From positions 1-32,909 of the forward strand of contig CAJTTB010000012.1 in the NCBI GenBank assembly GCA_910579175.1: a DNA stretch of 32,909 nucleotides, given 5' to 3'. The DNA comes from an uncultured Oscillospiraceae bacterium (GTDB lineage: Bacteria > Bacillota > Clostridia > Oscillospirales > Ruminococcaceae). Numbering within the stretch: position 1 is the stretch's first letter; the number at the start of each line of letters is the position of its first letter. Positions 24,362 to 32,909 of the stretch are shown in pieces. The notes under the pieces are model-generated. The model was not told the origin of the DNA. It made no database searches and was given only the letters and a program-made list of their open reading frames with translations. Both the position numbers and the translations under genes were made by a program.

Positions 24362-24397
24362 AAAAGACACTTCATTTTCTTAAATGGAGTGTCTTTT
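24362..24397 (+). terminator. Intrinsic terminator after the NUDIX gene
   Basis: A 16-bp stem, AAAAGACACTTCATTT (24362-24377) with AAATGGAGTGTCTTTT (24382-24397), one G-T pair, loop TCTT. The T-rich 3' arm continues with ATTT. Confidence 0.85.
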
Positions 24398-24408
24398 ATT
24401 TGGTGGTA

Positions 24409-24445
24409 AAAAACATAATGGAATCGCTTTGATACGATTCCATTA
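24409..24445 (-). terminator. Terminator of the rpoB-rpoC operon
   Basis: TAATGGAATCG (24416-24426) pairs with CGATTCCATTA (24435-24445). On the minus strand the stem is followed by TGTTTTTT, as in an intrinsic terminator. It lies about 78 bp past the rpoC stop. Confidence 0.88.
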
Positions 24446-24522
24446 CAAAATATAAATATTGCTGTTTTATTTTGGATAACTTCCATTTTTATCATCTAAA
24501 TAGATTTTAAAAAAACATATCA

Positions 24523-27500
24523 TCAATATTCATCAGAAACAGTAGCAGTTACTGGAACCGTAGGGGCAGTAGGAACCACCTCAACATTTCGATAACAACT
24601 CATTCCTGTACCAGCTGGCAATAGCTTACCAATGATTACATTTTCTTTGAGCCCTACCAATGGGTCCACTTTACCTTTAATCGCTGCCTCTGTCAATACT
24701 CTAGTCGTCTCTTGGAAGGATGCAGCAGATAAGAAACTATCTGTAGCCAAAGAGGCTTTTGTAATACCCAACAATACTGGTAAAATTTCTGGATATTTTA
24801 AATCTCTCTCACCATTTGCAGCACGCTCATCTAGTATACGAATCTGCTCTTTTACTTCTGCACGGTCTGATAAACCGCCAGGAAGTAAAGAGGTATCTCC
24901 TGCATCTATTACACGTACTTTTCTCATCATTTGTTTTACAATGACCTCAATATGTTTGTCATTGGTATCAACACCCTGCATACGATATACCTTTTGTACT
25001 TCTGTAATCAAGTAATTGCGTACAGCATCTTCACCCAATACCGCCAGTACATCATGTGGGTTAATAGAGCCCTCTGTCAATGGTTGACCTTTTTCTACAT
25101 AGTCACCTTCTTGTATTTTAATACGATAACCATATGGAATTTGATATTGTCTTTCTTCCCCATCTGTTGCAGTAACAACGATATTTTTGGTGCGTTTGAT
25201 TTCTTCAAAACGCGTCTTTCCTGCAATTTCGGAAATAATCGCTGCACTCTTTGGTTTACGACCTTCAAATAATTCTTCAACCCTTGGAAGACCTTGTGTG
25301 ATATCTTCTGCATTCGCAATACCACCTGTATGGAATGTACGCATGGTCAACTGAGTACCTGGCTCACCAATTGATTGTGCTGCAATAATACCCACTGCCT
25401 CGCCCACTGCAACAGGGTTGCCATTTGCAAGGTTTGCACCATAACATTTAGAACAAACACCATGTTTGGATTCACAAGTCAAGATAGAACGAATTTTAAT
25501 CGTTTTTACGCCACTGCTTTCCAACTTTTTAATATCCTTCTCATTTAATAGTTTATCTCTAGAAACTAAAATGCTGCCTGTTTCTGGGTCAATAAAGTCT
25601 TCACACAAATAACGCCCATGTAAACGGTCTGCAATTGGCTCAATTAGTTCTTTTCCTTGTTTAATTGCATAAACTTCAATACCCTCATGTGTGCCACAGT
25701 CTTCTTGACGAACAACTACATCTTGAGAAACATCTACAAGACGTCTTGTCAAATAACCAGAGTCTGCTGTTCTCAATGCGGTATCTGCCAGACCTTTACG
25801 CGCACCACGAGAAGAAATAAAGTATTCCAAAATATTTAAGCCTTCACGATAATTAGAACGAATTGGAACTTCAATCGTCGCACCTGCTGTATTTGCAATC
25901 AACCCACGAATACCAGCAAGCTGACGAATCTGGTTAATACTACCACGTGCTCCAGAATCTGCCATCATATTAATTGGGTTATATGGGTCCAAATTTTTCT
26001 GTAGTGCGTCGGTTACTTTGTCTGTACATTCATTCCATACATCCAAAACCAACTTATGTCTTTCATCATCTGAAATCAGACCCATTTCAAATTGTTCAAT
26101 GATCTCTTCAATGCTTTCTTCTGCTTGTGCAATATATTCTTTCTTTTCTGGAGGAATGGTCGCATCACAAACTGCAACGGTCACAGCGCCTTTGGTGGAA
26201 TACTTAAAGCCCAATGCCTTAATTTTATCCAACACTTCAGAAGTTGTTGCAGTACCATGTGCACGAATACATCTTCCTACAATTTCTTCTAATTGCTTTT
26301 TCTTAACCAAAAATGAAATTTCTAAATTAAATTGATTTTCGCTGTTGGTGCGGTCAACAAATCCCAAATCTTGTGGAATTGGCTCATTGAAAATCATACG
26401 ACCCACAGTTGTATCAATCAATTTGCTGATTTTGCGTTCTCCGATTTCTTTTGTAATCCGCACTTTAATTTTGGCATGAAGTGTTACTGCTCCAGCCTGA
26501 TAAGCCATCAATGCTTCATTAAAGTCACGGAATATCTTTCCTTCACCCAACTCGCCATCTTTTTCTAGAGTCAAATAATAAGAGCCCAATACCATATCTT
26601 GAGATGGCACAGCAACTGGACGACCGCCAGATGGTTTTAATAAGTTGTTGGCAGCAAGCATCAAAAAGCGCGCTTCTGCTTGTGCTTCTGCAGACAATGG
26701 AACATGCACCGCCATCTGGTCACCATCAAAGTCAGCGTTATATGCAGCACAAACCAATGGATGTAATTTCAGTGCTCTACCCTCTACTAAAATTGGTTCA
26801 AAAGCCTGAATACCAAGTCTGTGCAGTGTTGGTGCACGGTTTAACAGCACTGGATGAGATTTGATTACAATCTCAAGTGCATCCCAAACTTCGGGTTTCG
26901 CGCGTTCTACCATCTTTCTAGCACTTTTGATGTTATTTGCCATACTGGTTTCTACCAAACGCTTCATAACAAATGGCTTAAATAATTCCAGTGCCATTTC
27001 TTTCGGCAAACCACATTGAAACATTTTTAGTTCTGGACCAACTACAATAACAGAACGTCCAGAATAGTCAACACGTTTACCCAATAGATTTTGACGAAAA
27101 CGCCCTTGTTTTCCCTTTAACATATCGGATAGAGATTTTAAGGGGCGATTGTTTGGACCTGTTACAGGTCTGCCACGACGACCGTTGTCAATCAGTGCGT
27201 CAACTGCCTCTTGTAACATTCTCTTTTCATTGCGAATGATAATATCTGGAGCAGAAAGCTGCAACAGACGTTTTAAACGATTATTGCGGTTGATAACTCT
27301 ACGATATAAATCATTCAAATCAGAGGTTGCAAAACGTCCACCATCCAATTGAACCATTGGGCGAATATCAGGAGGAATTACAGGAACAACGTCTAAAATC
27401 ATCCATTCTGGACGGTTTCCTGATGCACGGAATGATTCTACAACTTCCAATCTCTTTAACAAGCGAACGCGTTTTTGACCTGTTGCAGTCTCTAATCCCT

Positions 27501-28074
27501 CTTTGATTTCAGTAGAGAGTGCTTCTAAATCCATCTCTTGAAGCAATTCCTTAATGGACTCAGCACCCATTCCAGCTTTAAAACCATCTCCGTATTTTTC
27601 TCTCATGTCAGTATGCTCTTTTTCTGTTAGCAACTGACCTTTTTCTAAAATGGTTTCCATTGGATCAATCACAATGTATTTTGCAAAATATAATACTTCT
27701 TCTAATCTTCTTGGAGAAATATCCAAAATCAGACCCATTCTAGATGGAATTCCCTTAAAATACCAAATATGAGATACTGGGGCAGCCAATTTAATATGTC
27801 CCATACGTTCTCTACGAACTTTAGAACGAGTGACCTCAACGCCGCATTTATCACAAATTTTACCTTTATAACGCAGACGCTTATATTTACCGCAATGGCA
27901 TTCCCAATCCTTTTGGGGACCAAAAATACATTCGCAGAACAATCCCCCACGTTCTGGTTTTAAGGTACGATAGTTGATTGTTTCGGGCTTTTCTACTTCC
28001 CCATAAGACCATTCTAAAATCTGTTCTGGAGAAGCCAAGCCTATTTTAATTGATTCAAATACATTAAATTCCAT
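24523..28074 (-). CDS. rpoC: RNA polymerase beta' subunit
   Basis: A 1183-residue beta' subunit. The N-terminal zinc site is formed by Cys59, Cys61, Cys74 and Cys77 (WECHCGKYKR ... ICDKCGVEV). The catalytic magnesium loop NADFDGDQ lies near residue 445. The bridge helix and trigger loop follow, with GEPGTQLTMRTFHTGG, and a second zinc site includes CGTHEG, LTCESKHGVCSKCYG. The length is typical for Firmicutes without large lineage insertions. The ATG at 28074 has GGAGG 5 bases upstream; the in-frame ATG at 28086 overlaps that site and is unlikely. It is co-transcribed with rpoB after a 93-bp gap that contains a hairpin. Confidence 0.98.
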   Translation of the reverse strand: MEFNVFESIKIGLASPEQILEWSYGEVEKPETINYRTLKPERGGLFCECIFGPQKDWECHCGKYKRLRYKGKICDKCGVEVTRSKVRRERMGHIKLAAPVSHIWYFKGIPSRMGLILDISPRRLEEVLYFAKYIVIDPMETILEKGQLLTEKEHTDMREKYGDGFKAGMGAESIKELLQEMDLEALSTEIKEGLETATGQKRVRLLKRLEVVESFRASGNRPEWMILDVVPVIPPDIRPMVQLDGGRFATSDLNDLYRRVINRNNRLKRLLQLSAPDIIIRNEKRMLQEAVDALIDNGRRGRPVTGPNNRPLKSLSDMLKGKQGRFRQNLLGKRVDYSGRSVIVVGPELKMFQCGLPKEMALELFKPFVMKRLVETSMANNIKSARKMVERAKPEVWDALEIVIKSHPVLLNRAPTLHRLGIQAFEPILVEGRALKLHPLVCAAYNADFDGDQMAVHVPLSAEAQAEARFLMLAANNLLKPSGGRPVAVPSQDMVLGSYYLTLEKDGELGEGKIFRDFNEALMAYQAGAVTLHAKIKVRITKEIGERKISKLIDTTVGRMIFNEPIPQDLGFVDRTNSENQFNLEISFLVKKKQLEEIVGRCIRAHGTATTSEVLDKIKALGFKYSTKGAVTVAVCDATIPPEKKEYIAQAEESIEEIIEQFEMGLISDDERHKLVLDVWNECTDKVTDALQKNLDPYNPINMMADSGARGSINQIRQLAGIRGLIANTAGATIEVPIRSNYREGLNILEYFISSRGARKGLADTALRTADSGYLTRRLVDVSQDVVVRQEDCGTHEGIEVYAIKQGKELIEPIADRLHGRYLCEDFIDPETGSILVSRDKLLNEKDIKKLESSGVKTIKIRSILTCESKHGVCSKCYGANLANGNPVAVGEAVGIIAAQSIGEPGTQLTMRTFHTGGIANAEDITQGLPRVEELFEGRKPKSAAIISEIAGKTRFEEIKRTKNIVVTATDGEERQYQIPYGYRIKIQEGDYVEKGQPLTEGSINPHDVLAVLGEDAVRNYLITEVQKVYRMQGVDTNDKHIEVIVKQMMRKVRVIDAGDTSLLPGGLSDRAEVKEQIRILDERAANGERDLKYPEILPVLLGITKASLATDSFLSAASFQETTRVLTEAAIKGKVDPLVGLKENVIIGKLLPAGTGMSCYRNVEVVPTAPTVPVTATVSDEY

Positions 28075-28116
28075 ACGAACCTCCATTTTACGGCAAAGAA
28101 CCTACTATAAAAGTGC

Positions 28117-28142
28117 TTTCTGCCACTGCCATGTGGCAGAAA
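28117..28142 (-). other. Hairpin between rpoB and rpoC
   Basis: TTTCTGCCAC and GTGGCAGAAA form a perfect 10-bp stem with a 6-base loop. On the minus strand it is followed by GCACTTTTATAG, too poor in T for an efficient terminator. It may be an RNase processing or partial attenuation site setting the beta to beta' ratio. Confidence 0.65.
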
Positions 28143-28167
28143 ACATAACAGATTGATTCTATCTCAA

Positions 28168-31100
28168 TTAATACAAGTCATCATCATCCATATCATCTGG
28201 AAGTTTTCCGCTTGCCAAAAGGTTCTCAAATAACTTGTCATCAAAATCTTCATCTTCTAGGTCAGAATCAGGTTCTCCTATCGTATACTCATCTTCAATA
28301 TCATCAGTTTCAACATATTCTTCGTCCATAACAGGCTGTAATACCACATCGTCATCGTCATCAAAGGATTGTTTTAGATCAATTTCTTCGTTGTTCTTAT
28401 CCAATACCTTTACATTCAAACACAATGATTGAAGTTCTTTAATCAGCACCTTAAAGGATTCAGGGATACCTGGAGTTGGTACGTTTTGACCTTTTACAAT
28501 CGCTTCATAAGTCTTCACACGTCCTACTACGTCATCAGATTTAACCGTCAAAATTTCCTGCAATGTATAGGCTGCACCATATGCCTCTAAAGCCCATACT
28601 TCCATTTCACCAAATCTCTGACCACCAAACTGAGCTTTACCACCCAAAGGCTGTTGCGTTACCAAAGAATAAGGACCTGTTGAACGCGCATGGATTTTAT
28701 CATCAACCAGATGGTGTAATTTTAGATAATACATAACACCAACCGTGACTGGATTATCAAATTGTTCACCAGTACGTCCATCATATAAAATCGTTTTACC
28801 ATCTTCACGAAGCCCTGCTTCACGCAGACAATCGCGAATGTCCTCTTCTTCTGCTCCATCAAATACTGGTGTCATAATCTTCCAGTTCAATGTCTTAGCA
28901 GCATAACCCAAATGCACTTCCAATACCTGTCCGATATTCATACGAGAAGGAACGCCTAACGGATTTAACACAATATCCAAAGAAGTCCCATCTGGTAAGA
29001 ATGGCATATCTTCTTGAGGAAGAATACGAGAAACAACACCCTTATTTCCATGACGACCTGCCATTTTATCTCCAACAGAAATCTTTCTCTTTTGTGCAAT
29101 ATAGCAGCGGACGACCATATTTACTCCAGCAGACAATTCATCAGAATTTTCTCTGGTATAAACCTTTACATCCACAATAATTCCATATTCACCATGAGGT
29201 ACTCTCAAAGAAGTATCGCGTACCTCTCTTGCTTTTTCACCAAAGATAGCACGTAGCAAACGTTCTTCTGCGGTCAACTCCGTTTCTCCTTTTGGAGTCA
29301 CTTTACCAACCAAAATATCTCCAGAACGCACCTCAGCACCAACACGAATAATTCCATTTTCATCTAAGTCTTTGAGTGCATCTTCACCCACATTTGGAAT
29401 ATCGCGTGTAATTTCTTCTGGTCCCAATTTTGTATCACGTGCTTCTACTTCATATTCTTCAATATGAATTGAAGTATAAACATCATCTCTTACAATCTTT
29501 TCATTGATCAAAACTGCATCTTCATAGTTGTAACCTTCCCAGGTCATAAAACCAATCAACGCATTTTTACCTAAAGAAATCTCTCCATTACAAGTTGCCG
29601 GTCCATCTGCCAACACTTGACCAACATGTACTCTATCACCTTTGTTGACAATTGGTCTTTGATTGGTACAGGTTCCCGCATTAGAACGAACAAACTTAAT
29701 CACTTTATACGTATGCTTTTCTCCTGCATCGTCTCTGATAATAATTTCATTCGCACACACACGATCTACAACACCATCATGTTTTGATAGTAATACTGCT
29801 CCAGAATCAATCGCTGCTTTGTATTCCATACCAGTTGCAACAATTGGTGCATCTGTTTTTAACAGTGGCACTGCTTGACGCTGCATGTTTGCACCCATCA
29901 ATGCACGGTTGGTATCGTCATTTTCCAAAAATGGAATCATCGCTGTTGCAATGGATACTACCATTTTAGGAGAAACGTCCATATAATCAACCGTTTCGCG
30001 ATCGGTTTCCAAAATTTCACTGCGATAACGAGCATTGACCCTTTTACGGGCAAATTTATTGTCCTCTGTAATGGGTTCATTTGCCTGTGCCACGATATAG
30101 TTGTCCTCTACATCAGCAGTCATATAGACAACTTCATTTGTAATCACACCAGTCTCTTTATCCACCTTGCGATATGGCGCTTCAATAAATCCATATTCAT
30201 TGATTTTTGCAAAACTTGCAAGATAAGAAATCAAACCAATGTTTGGACCTTCTGGCGTTTCAATCGGACACATGCGTCCATAGTGACTGTAGTGTACATC
30301 ACGCACTTCAAATCCTGCACGATCTCTTGACAATCCACCTGGACCCAATGCAGATAAACGACGCTTATGTGTCAACTCAGCCAATGGATTATTTTGGTCC
30401 ATAAACTGAGACAATGGAGAAGAACCAAAAAATTCTTTAATTGCGGCAACTACTGGACGAATATTAATCAACGCCTGAGGCGTTACATTTTCCATCTCCT
30501 GCGCCTGCAAAGTCATTCTTTCACGAATCACACGTTCCATTCTAGAAAAACCAATCCGAAACTGATTTTGCAACAATTCTCCAACAGAACGAATTCTGCG
30601 GTTTCCCAAATGGTCAATATCATCCACTGTTCCAATATCATAAGCTAGATTGTTGATATAGTTGACAGAAGCAAAAATATCATCCTTAATAATATGTTTC
30701 GGAATCAATTCATTGATTCTAGCCTTTACCATCTCTGTAATTTCTTCTTTGGTACTTGCTTGGTCTAAAATCTCCTTTAAGATTTTAAAGCGGACTTTTT
30801 CATAAACATAACATTCTTCGGTATCAATATCTACAAAGTGTTTGATATCCACCATACCATTAGAAATGACCTTGGCAACCTTTTCGCCTTCTTCTACAAA
30901 TAAATAAACCGCATCCACTCCAGCATGTTCAATTTCCATTGCAGTTTCACGATTTAATTTCTGTCCTTTGGTTGCAATCACTTCACCCGTCAGCTCGTTG
31001 ACTACATTTTCAGCCAATACATGACCTATGATGCGATTTCCAATTGCCAACTTTTTATTATATTTATAACGTCCTACTTTTGACAAATCATATCGATGTT

Positions 31101-31956
31101 CATCAAATAATAACGGAACCAAATGTTTTACTGCACTTTCAATTGTTGGAGGCTCTCCTGGACGTAGTTTTCGATAAACTTCTAACAAAGCTTCCTCACC
31201 ATTTTTGGTGCCATCCTTATTTAAAATGGTGGTTGCAAGACGCTCATCTTCTCCAAAAATTTCATAAATCTCTGCATCAGAACCTGCACTTTGATTCAGT
31301 CCTAATGTAAAATCAGAAGAAATGTCATCAGAAGCCACATCGTCTCGTATCTTAATTAAAGCTCTTAAAAAGGTAGTGATTGGAATTTTCCTATTTTTAT
31401 CAATGCGCACATAAAAAAAGTCGTTTGAATCTGTTTCATATTCCAACCATGCACCACGATTTGGAATAACAGTAGAAGCAAATAACTTTTTACCCGTTTT
31501 ATCATAACTATCACTGTAATAAACACCTGGAGAACGCACTAATTGGGATACAATGACACGTTCTGCACCATTGATGACAAAGGTGCCACTCTCGGTCATT
31601 AGAGGAAAATCGCCCATAAAAATTTCCTGCTCTTTGATTTCGCCAGTTTCTTTATTTAAAAGTCGTGCGGTTACTTTCAATGGTGCAGCATATGTCACAT
31701 CGCGTTCCTTACACTCTTCTACAGAATATTTTGGATTGTTTTCCAAACGATAATCTGTAAAGTCTAAGACTAAATTTCCGGTATAATCTGTAATCGCAGC
31801 AATATCGCGAAATACCTCTTTTAAGCCATCTGTAAGAAACCATTCATATGAGCGAATCTGAATTTCAATTAGATTTGGCATTTCCAAAACCTCACCGATT
31901 TTGGCAAAGCTCATACGAGTTGTGGTTCCAAGTTGCACAGGCTTGACATTTACCAT
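28168..31956 (-). CDS. rpoB: RNA polymerase beta subunit
   Basis: A beta subunit of about 1262 residues. The rifampicin pocket reads LSQFMDQNNPLAELTHKRRL then SALGPGGLSRDRAGF; residues equal to E. coli Asp516, His526 and Ser531 are all wild type, so rifampicin sensitivity is expected. The C-terminal clamp region GGKAQFGGQRFGEMEVWALEAYGAA is intact. The last ~75 residues are a very acidic tail with DDDDD, EDEDFDD and DDMDDDD runs. I chose the ATG at 31956 (MVNVKPVQLG), with GGAG 11 bases upstream and agreement with the family's usual N-terminus. An ATG 21 bases earlier (31977) keeps the frame but has no good ribosome site. The ribosomal genes rplJ-rplL, normally just upstream, are not found. 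Confidence 0.97.
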   Translation of the reverse strand: MVNVKPVQLGTTTRMSFAKIGEVLEMPNLIEIQIRSYEWFLTDGLKEVFRDIAAITDYTGNLVLDFTDYRLENNPKYSVEECKERDVTYAAPLKVTARLLNKETGEIKEQEIFMGDFPLMTESGTFVINGAERVIVSQLVRSPGVYYSDSYDKTGKKLFASTVIPNRGAWLEYETDSNDFFYVRIDKNRKIPITTFLRALIKIRDDVASDDISSDFTLGLNQSAGSDAEIYEIFGEDERLATTILNKDGTKNGEEALLEVYRKLRPGEPPTIESAVKHLVPLLFDEHRYDLSKVGRYKYNKKLAIGNRIIGHVLAENVVNELTGEVIATKGQKLNRETAMEIEHAGVDAVYLFVEEGEKVAKVISNGMVDIKHFVDIDTEECYVYEKVRFKILKEILDQASTKEEITEMVKARINELIPKHIIKDDIFASVNYINNLAYDIGTVDDIDHLGNRRIRSVGELLQNQFRIGFSRMERVIRERMTLQAQEMENVTPQALINIRPVVAAIKEFFGSSPLSQFMDQNNPLAELTHKRRLSALGPGGLSRDRAGFEVRDVHYSHYGRMCPIETPEGPNIGLISYLASFAKINEYGFIEAPYRKVDKETGVITNEVVYMTADVEDNYIVAQANEPITEDNKFARKRVNARYRSEILETDRETVDYMDVSPKMVVSIATAMIPFLENDDTNRALMGANMQRQAVPLLKTDAPIVATGMEYKAAIDSGAVLLSKHDGVVDRVCANEIIIRDDAGEKHTYKVIKFVRSNAGTCTNQRPIVNKGDRVHVGQVLADGPATCNGEISLGKNALIGFMTWEGYNYEDAVLINEKIVRDDVYTSIHIEEYEVEARDTKLGPEEITRDIPNVGEDALKDLDENGIIRVGAEVRSGDILVGKVTPKGETELTAEERLLRAIFGEKAREVRDTSLRVPHGEYGIIVDVKVYTRENSDELSAGVNMVVRCYIAQKRKISVGDKMAGRHGNKGVVSRILPQEDMPFLPDGTSLDIVLNPLGVPSRMNIGQVLEVHLGYAAKTLNWKIMTPVFDGAEEEDIRDCLREAGLREDGKTILYDGRTGEQFDNPVTVGVMYYLKLHHLVDDKIHARSTGPYSLVTQQPLGGKAQFGGQRFGEMEVWALEAYGAAYTLQEILTVKSDDVVGRVKTYEAIVKGQNVPTPGIPESFKVLIKELQSLCLNVKVLDKNNEEIDLKQSFDDDDDVVLQPVMDEEYVETDDIEDEYTIGEPDSDLEDEDFDDKLFENLLASGKLPDDMDDDDLY

Positions 31957-32115
31957 AGGCTTAATCACTCCATTCATATAGTTACACTTTGTGAAATCTC
32001 ACAAAATAAATTTAAATGCTTATTCATTTTTCTACAAATACAATTGTGGTAACATTACCAAAATTTGAATTGCTTTTGCTGAATAGGTACAAATATCCAT
32101 TTTAATACATTGTAC

Positions 32116-32144
32116 ATTATAAAGTAAGTGATAAAAAAAGTCAA
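32116..32144 (-). promoter_or_regulatory. Sigma-A promoter of rpoB-rpoC
   Basis: On the minus strand TTGACT (32144-32139), a 17-base spacer and TATAAT (32121-32116). Transcription from near 32109 leaves a leader of about 150 bases in which I see no terminator. Confidence 0.88.
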
Positions 32145-32237
32145 GTGAAAAATGATTGATATTTTCTCCCAATTCACTTTTGTGTTTTTAGCACCTTACT
32201 CTTTATTTTTCAATCTATCATTATCTAGATTTAAAAA

Positions 32238-32478
32238 TCATATCAGACATTTTTTAACTTTATGTGCGGTAATGATGGTATAGCTATATGCGTTCACAGG
32301 TACGCTACAATTCTCTACCCTTATACACCAATTTTTCCCAGTTGTTTCAATGCTTGCATTTTGGTTGCGGATTTGCATTCTACACCATCCAACAATATCA
32401 TCTGTTTGCATTTGTAAGTTCCTTTTTATACGTTCTGCACCCATGTCTGTTGTATGAAGTTTATCAATATGTTTCCAT
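32238..32478 (-). pseudogene. Frameshifted DUF3781 protein gene
   Basis: The reading HIDKLHTTDMGAERIKRNL, DDIVGWCRMQI, then TTGKNWCIRVENCSVPVNAY and SYTIITAHKVKK matches small (about 80-90 residue) DUF3781 proteins ('xLHTTELGxxRIKRNL...GKNWY...ITVNAYSYTIITAHK'). This frame has no start codon before the conserved HTT; its first ATG is internal at 32444. In the neighbouring frame ATG 32478, with AAGGTGA before it, reads METY then a stop, so a single-base change near 32470 most likely broke the start from the body. A longer reading from ATG 32574 in that neighbouring frame has no ribosome site. Function of the family is unknown. Confidence 0.65.
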
Positions 32479-32595
32479 GAAACTATTCACCTTGATATCA
32501 CCACACTCCATAAAGTTGTCTTTCCCCCCTATTCTAAGAGCTTTTGCCGTTTTATATATTACTTCTTTTTTCATTTTTTATCATAATAAAAGAAA

Positions 32596-32626
32596 ACTTT
32601 CTGTCTTTGAATACAGAAAGTCTTTT
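32596..32626. terminator. Bidirectional hairpin terminator
   Basis: ACTTTCTGT (32596-32604) pairs with ACAGAAAGT (32613-32621), loop of 8. CTTTTTG follows on the plus strand and TTTTC on the minus strand. It probably ends the minus-strand transcript entering from the right edge. Confidence 0.75.
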
Positions 32627-32723
32627 TGTTTGATTTTTTAGCATTGCTTCCTTATATATTCTTATCTTCTATACCAAATAGAATTTTACTATTTTATCTA
32701 TAAATATCACTGATACTCACCTT

Positions 32724-32909
32724 TTATGATAAATAATCTTCTGCTCCTTTTTTATCCAATTGATATATTATCATAAGTTGCTCTATTATTTTATCTTGAG
32801 AAATGCCCAAACTCTTCAAACTTGTAATTAACATTTGAATCCCTCTTTGCAGTCCTTCTTCTCGACCTTTCTCCAATCCTTCTTCTCGACCTTTTTGCAG
32901 TCCTTCTTC
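32724..32909 (-). CDS. C-terminus of Rpn/PD-(D/E)XK transposase-like nuclease (partial)
   Basis: Only the last 61 residues are in the window; the 5' end lies beyond the right edge. It starts with repeats EEGLQKGR, EEGLEKGR, EEGLQRG, then IQMLITSLKSLGISQDKIIEQLMIIYQLDKKGAEDYLS. Such E-G-x2-K-G repeats followed by a helix with a 'S.EEI' type tail are typical of the C-termini of Rpn family recombination-promoting nucleases / PD-(D/E)XK transposase-family proteins, common in clostridia. The catalytic part is not visible, so the call rests on the tail alone. Confidence 0.65.
   Translation of the reverse strand, partial: EEGLQKGREEGLEKGREEGLQRGIQMLITSLKSLGISQDKIIEQLMIIYQLDKKGAEDYLS
32841..32909 (-). 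repeat. 24-bp tandem repeat coding EEGLxKGR
   Basis: Nearly three copies, with unit boundaries at 32909, 32885 and 32861, each encoding eight residues EEGL(Q/E)(K/R)GR. The array continues to the window edge, so the copy number is unknown. Such repeats can change number by slippage without breaking frame. Confidence 0.8.

Noticed and set aside
24409..24445. Second terminator for the plus-strand NUDIX gene
   Set aside because: The T-run lies on the minus strand and the NUDIX gene already has its own hairpin at 24362-24397.
25000..27960. Many plus-strand frames of 60-127 codons across rpoC, and similar ones across rpoB and alaS
   Set aside because: All are antisense shadows of the conserved minus-strand genes, without ribosome sites or recognisable products.
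32288..32641. 117-codon plus-strand frame rich in Phe/Tyr/Leu
   Set aside because: It lies antisense to the DUF3781 remnant, has no ribosome site and reads like the complement of coding DNA.

Overview
The window is an AT-rich stretch of a low-GC Gram-positive (Firmicutes) chromosome. The class is most likely Clostridia, perhaps an Oscillospirales/Ruminococcaceae-type gut anaerobe; that finer placement is inference. Supporting signs are strong AGGAGG ribosome binding sites, a T-box leader on alaS, ChW (clostridial hydrophobic W) repeats, an ApbE / NusG-domain-II / Gx-transporter gene string, a perfect CcpA-type cre site and a clostridial-type RNA polymerase. I see no rRNA, tRNA, CRISPR array, insertion sequence or prophage.

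Layout. (1) 1-2670: intergenic DNA with a 24-bp imperfect direct repeat, then a GT61-like glycosyltransferase carrying ChW repeats and a long coiled coil. (2) 2704-6040, minus strand: alaS with a complete T-box leader and consensus promoter, followed by a HIT hydrolase. (3) 6110-17126, plus strand: a long co-directional run of comEC, holA, a toprim RNase M5-like gene, an MBOAT acyltransferase with its DHHW partner, a YerB-like lipoprotein, apbE, a NusG-domain-II protein, a Gx transporter (TTG start, overlapping) and pfkA, closed by a strong terminator. (4) 17238-19446: a decayed AraC/GyrI-type regulator, a ThuA-domain gene under a perfect cre site, a small lipoprotein, and an orphan Imm1-type immunity gene on the minus strand. 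(5) 19794-22360: nadB-nadC (de novo NAD synthesis, nadA not in the window) with an unusual leader. (6) 22487-24301: an apparently circularly permuted amino-acid substrate-binding lipoprotein, a small membrane protein and a NUDIX hydrolase. (7) 24409-32144, minus strand: rpoB-rpoC with consensus promoter, an intercistronic hairpin and a terminator. (8) right edge, minus strand: a broken DUF3781 gene and the C-terminus of a protein with EEGLxKGR repeats, as in Rpn/PD-(D/E)XK transposase-like nucleases.

How it works together. Most genes are housekeeping (translation, transcription, replication, glycolysis, NAD synthesis). The envelope theme of the central run is polysaccharide O-acylation (MBOAT+DHHW) and extracytosolic flavinylation (ApbE with NusG-II and Gx transporter), although the flavinylated acceptor protein is absent here. 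The most unusual object is the substrate-binding protein at 22487-23314. The segment that normally ends a family-3 solute-binding protein lies between the lipoprotein signal and the normal first strand, and the protein stops exactly where that segment would normally begin.
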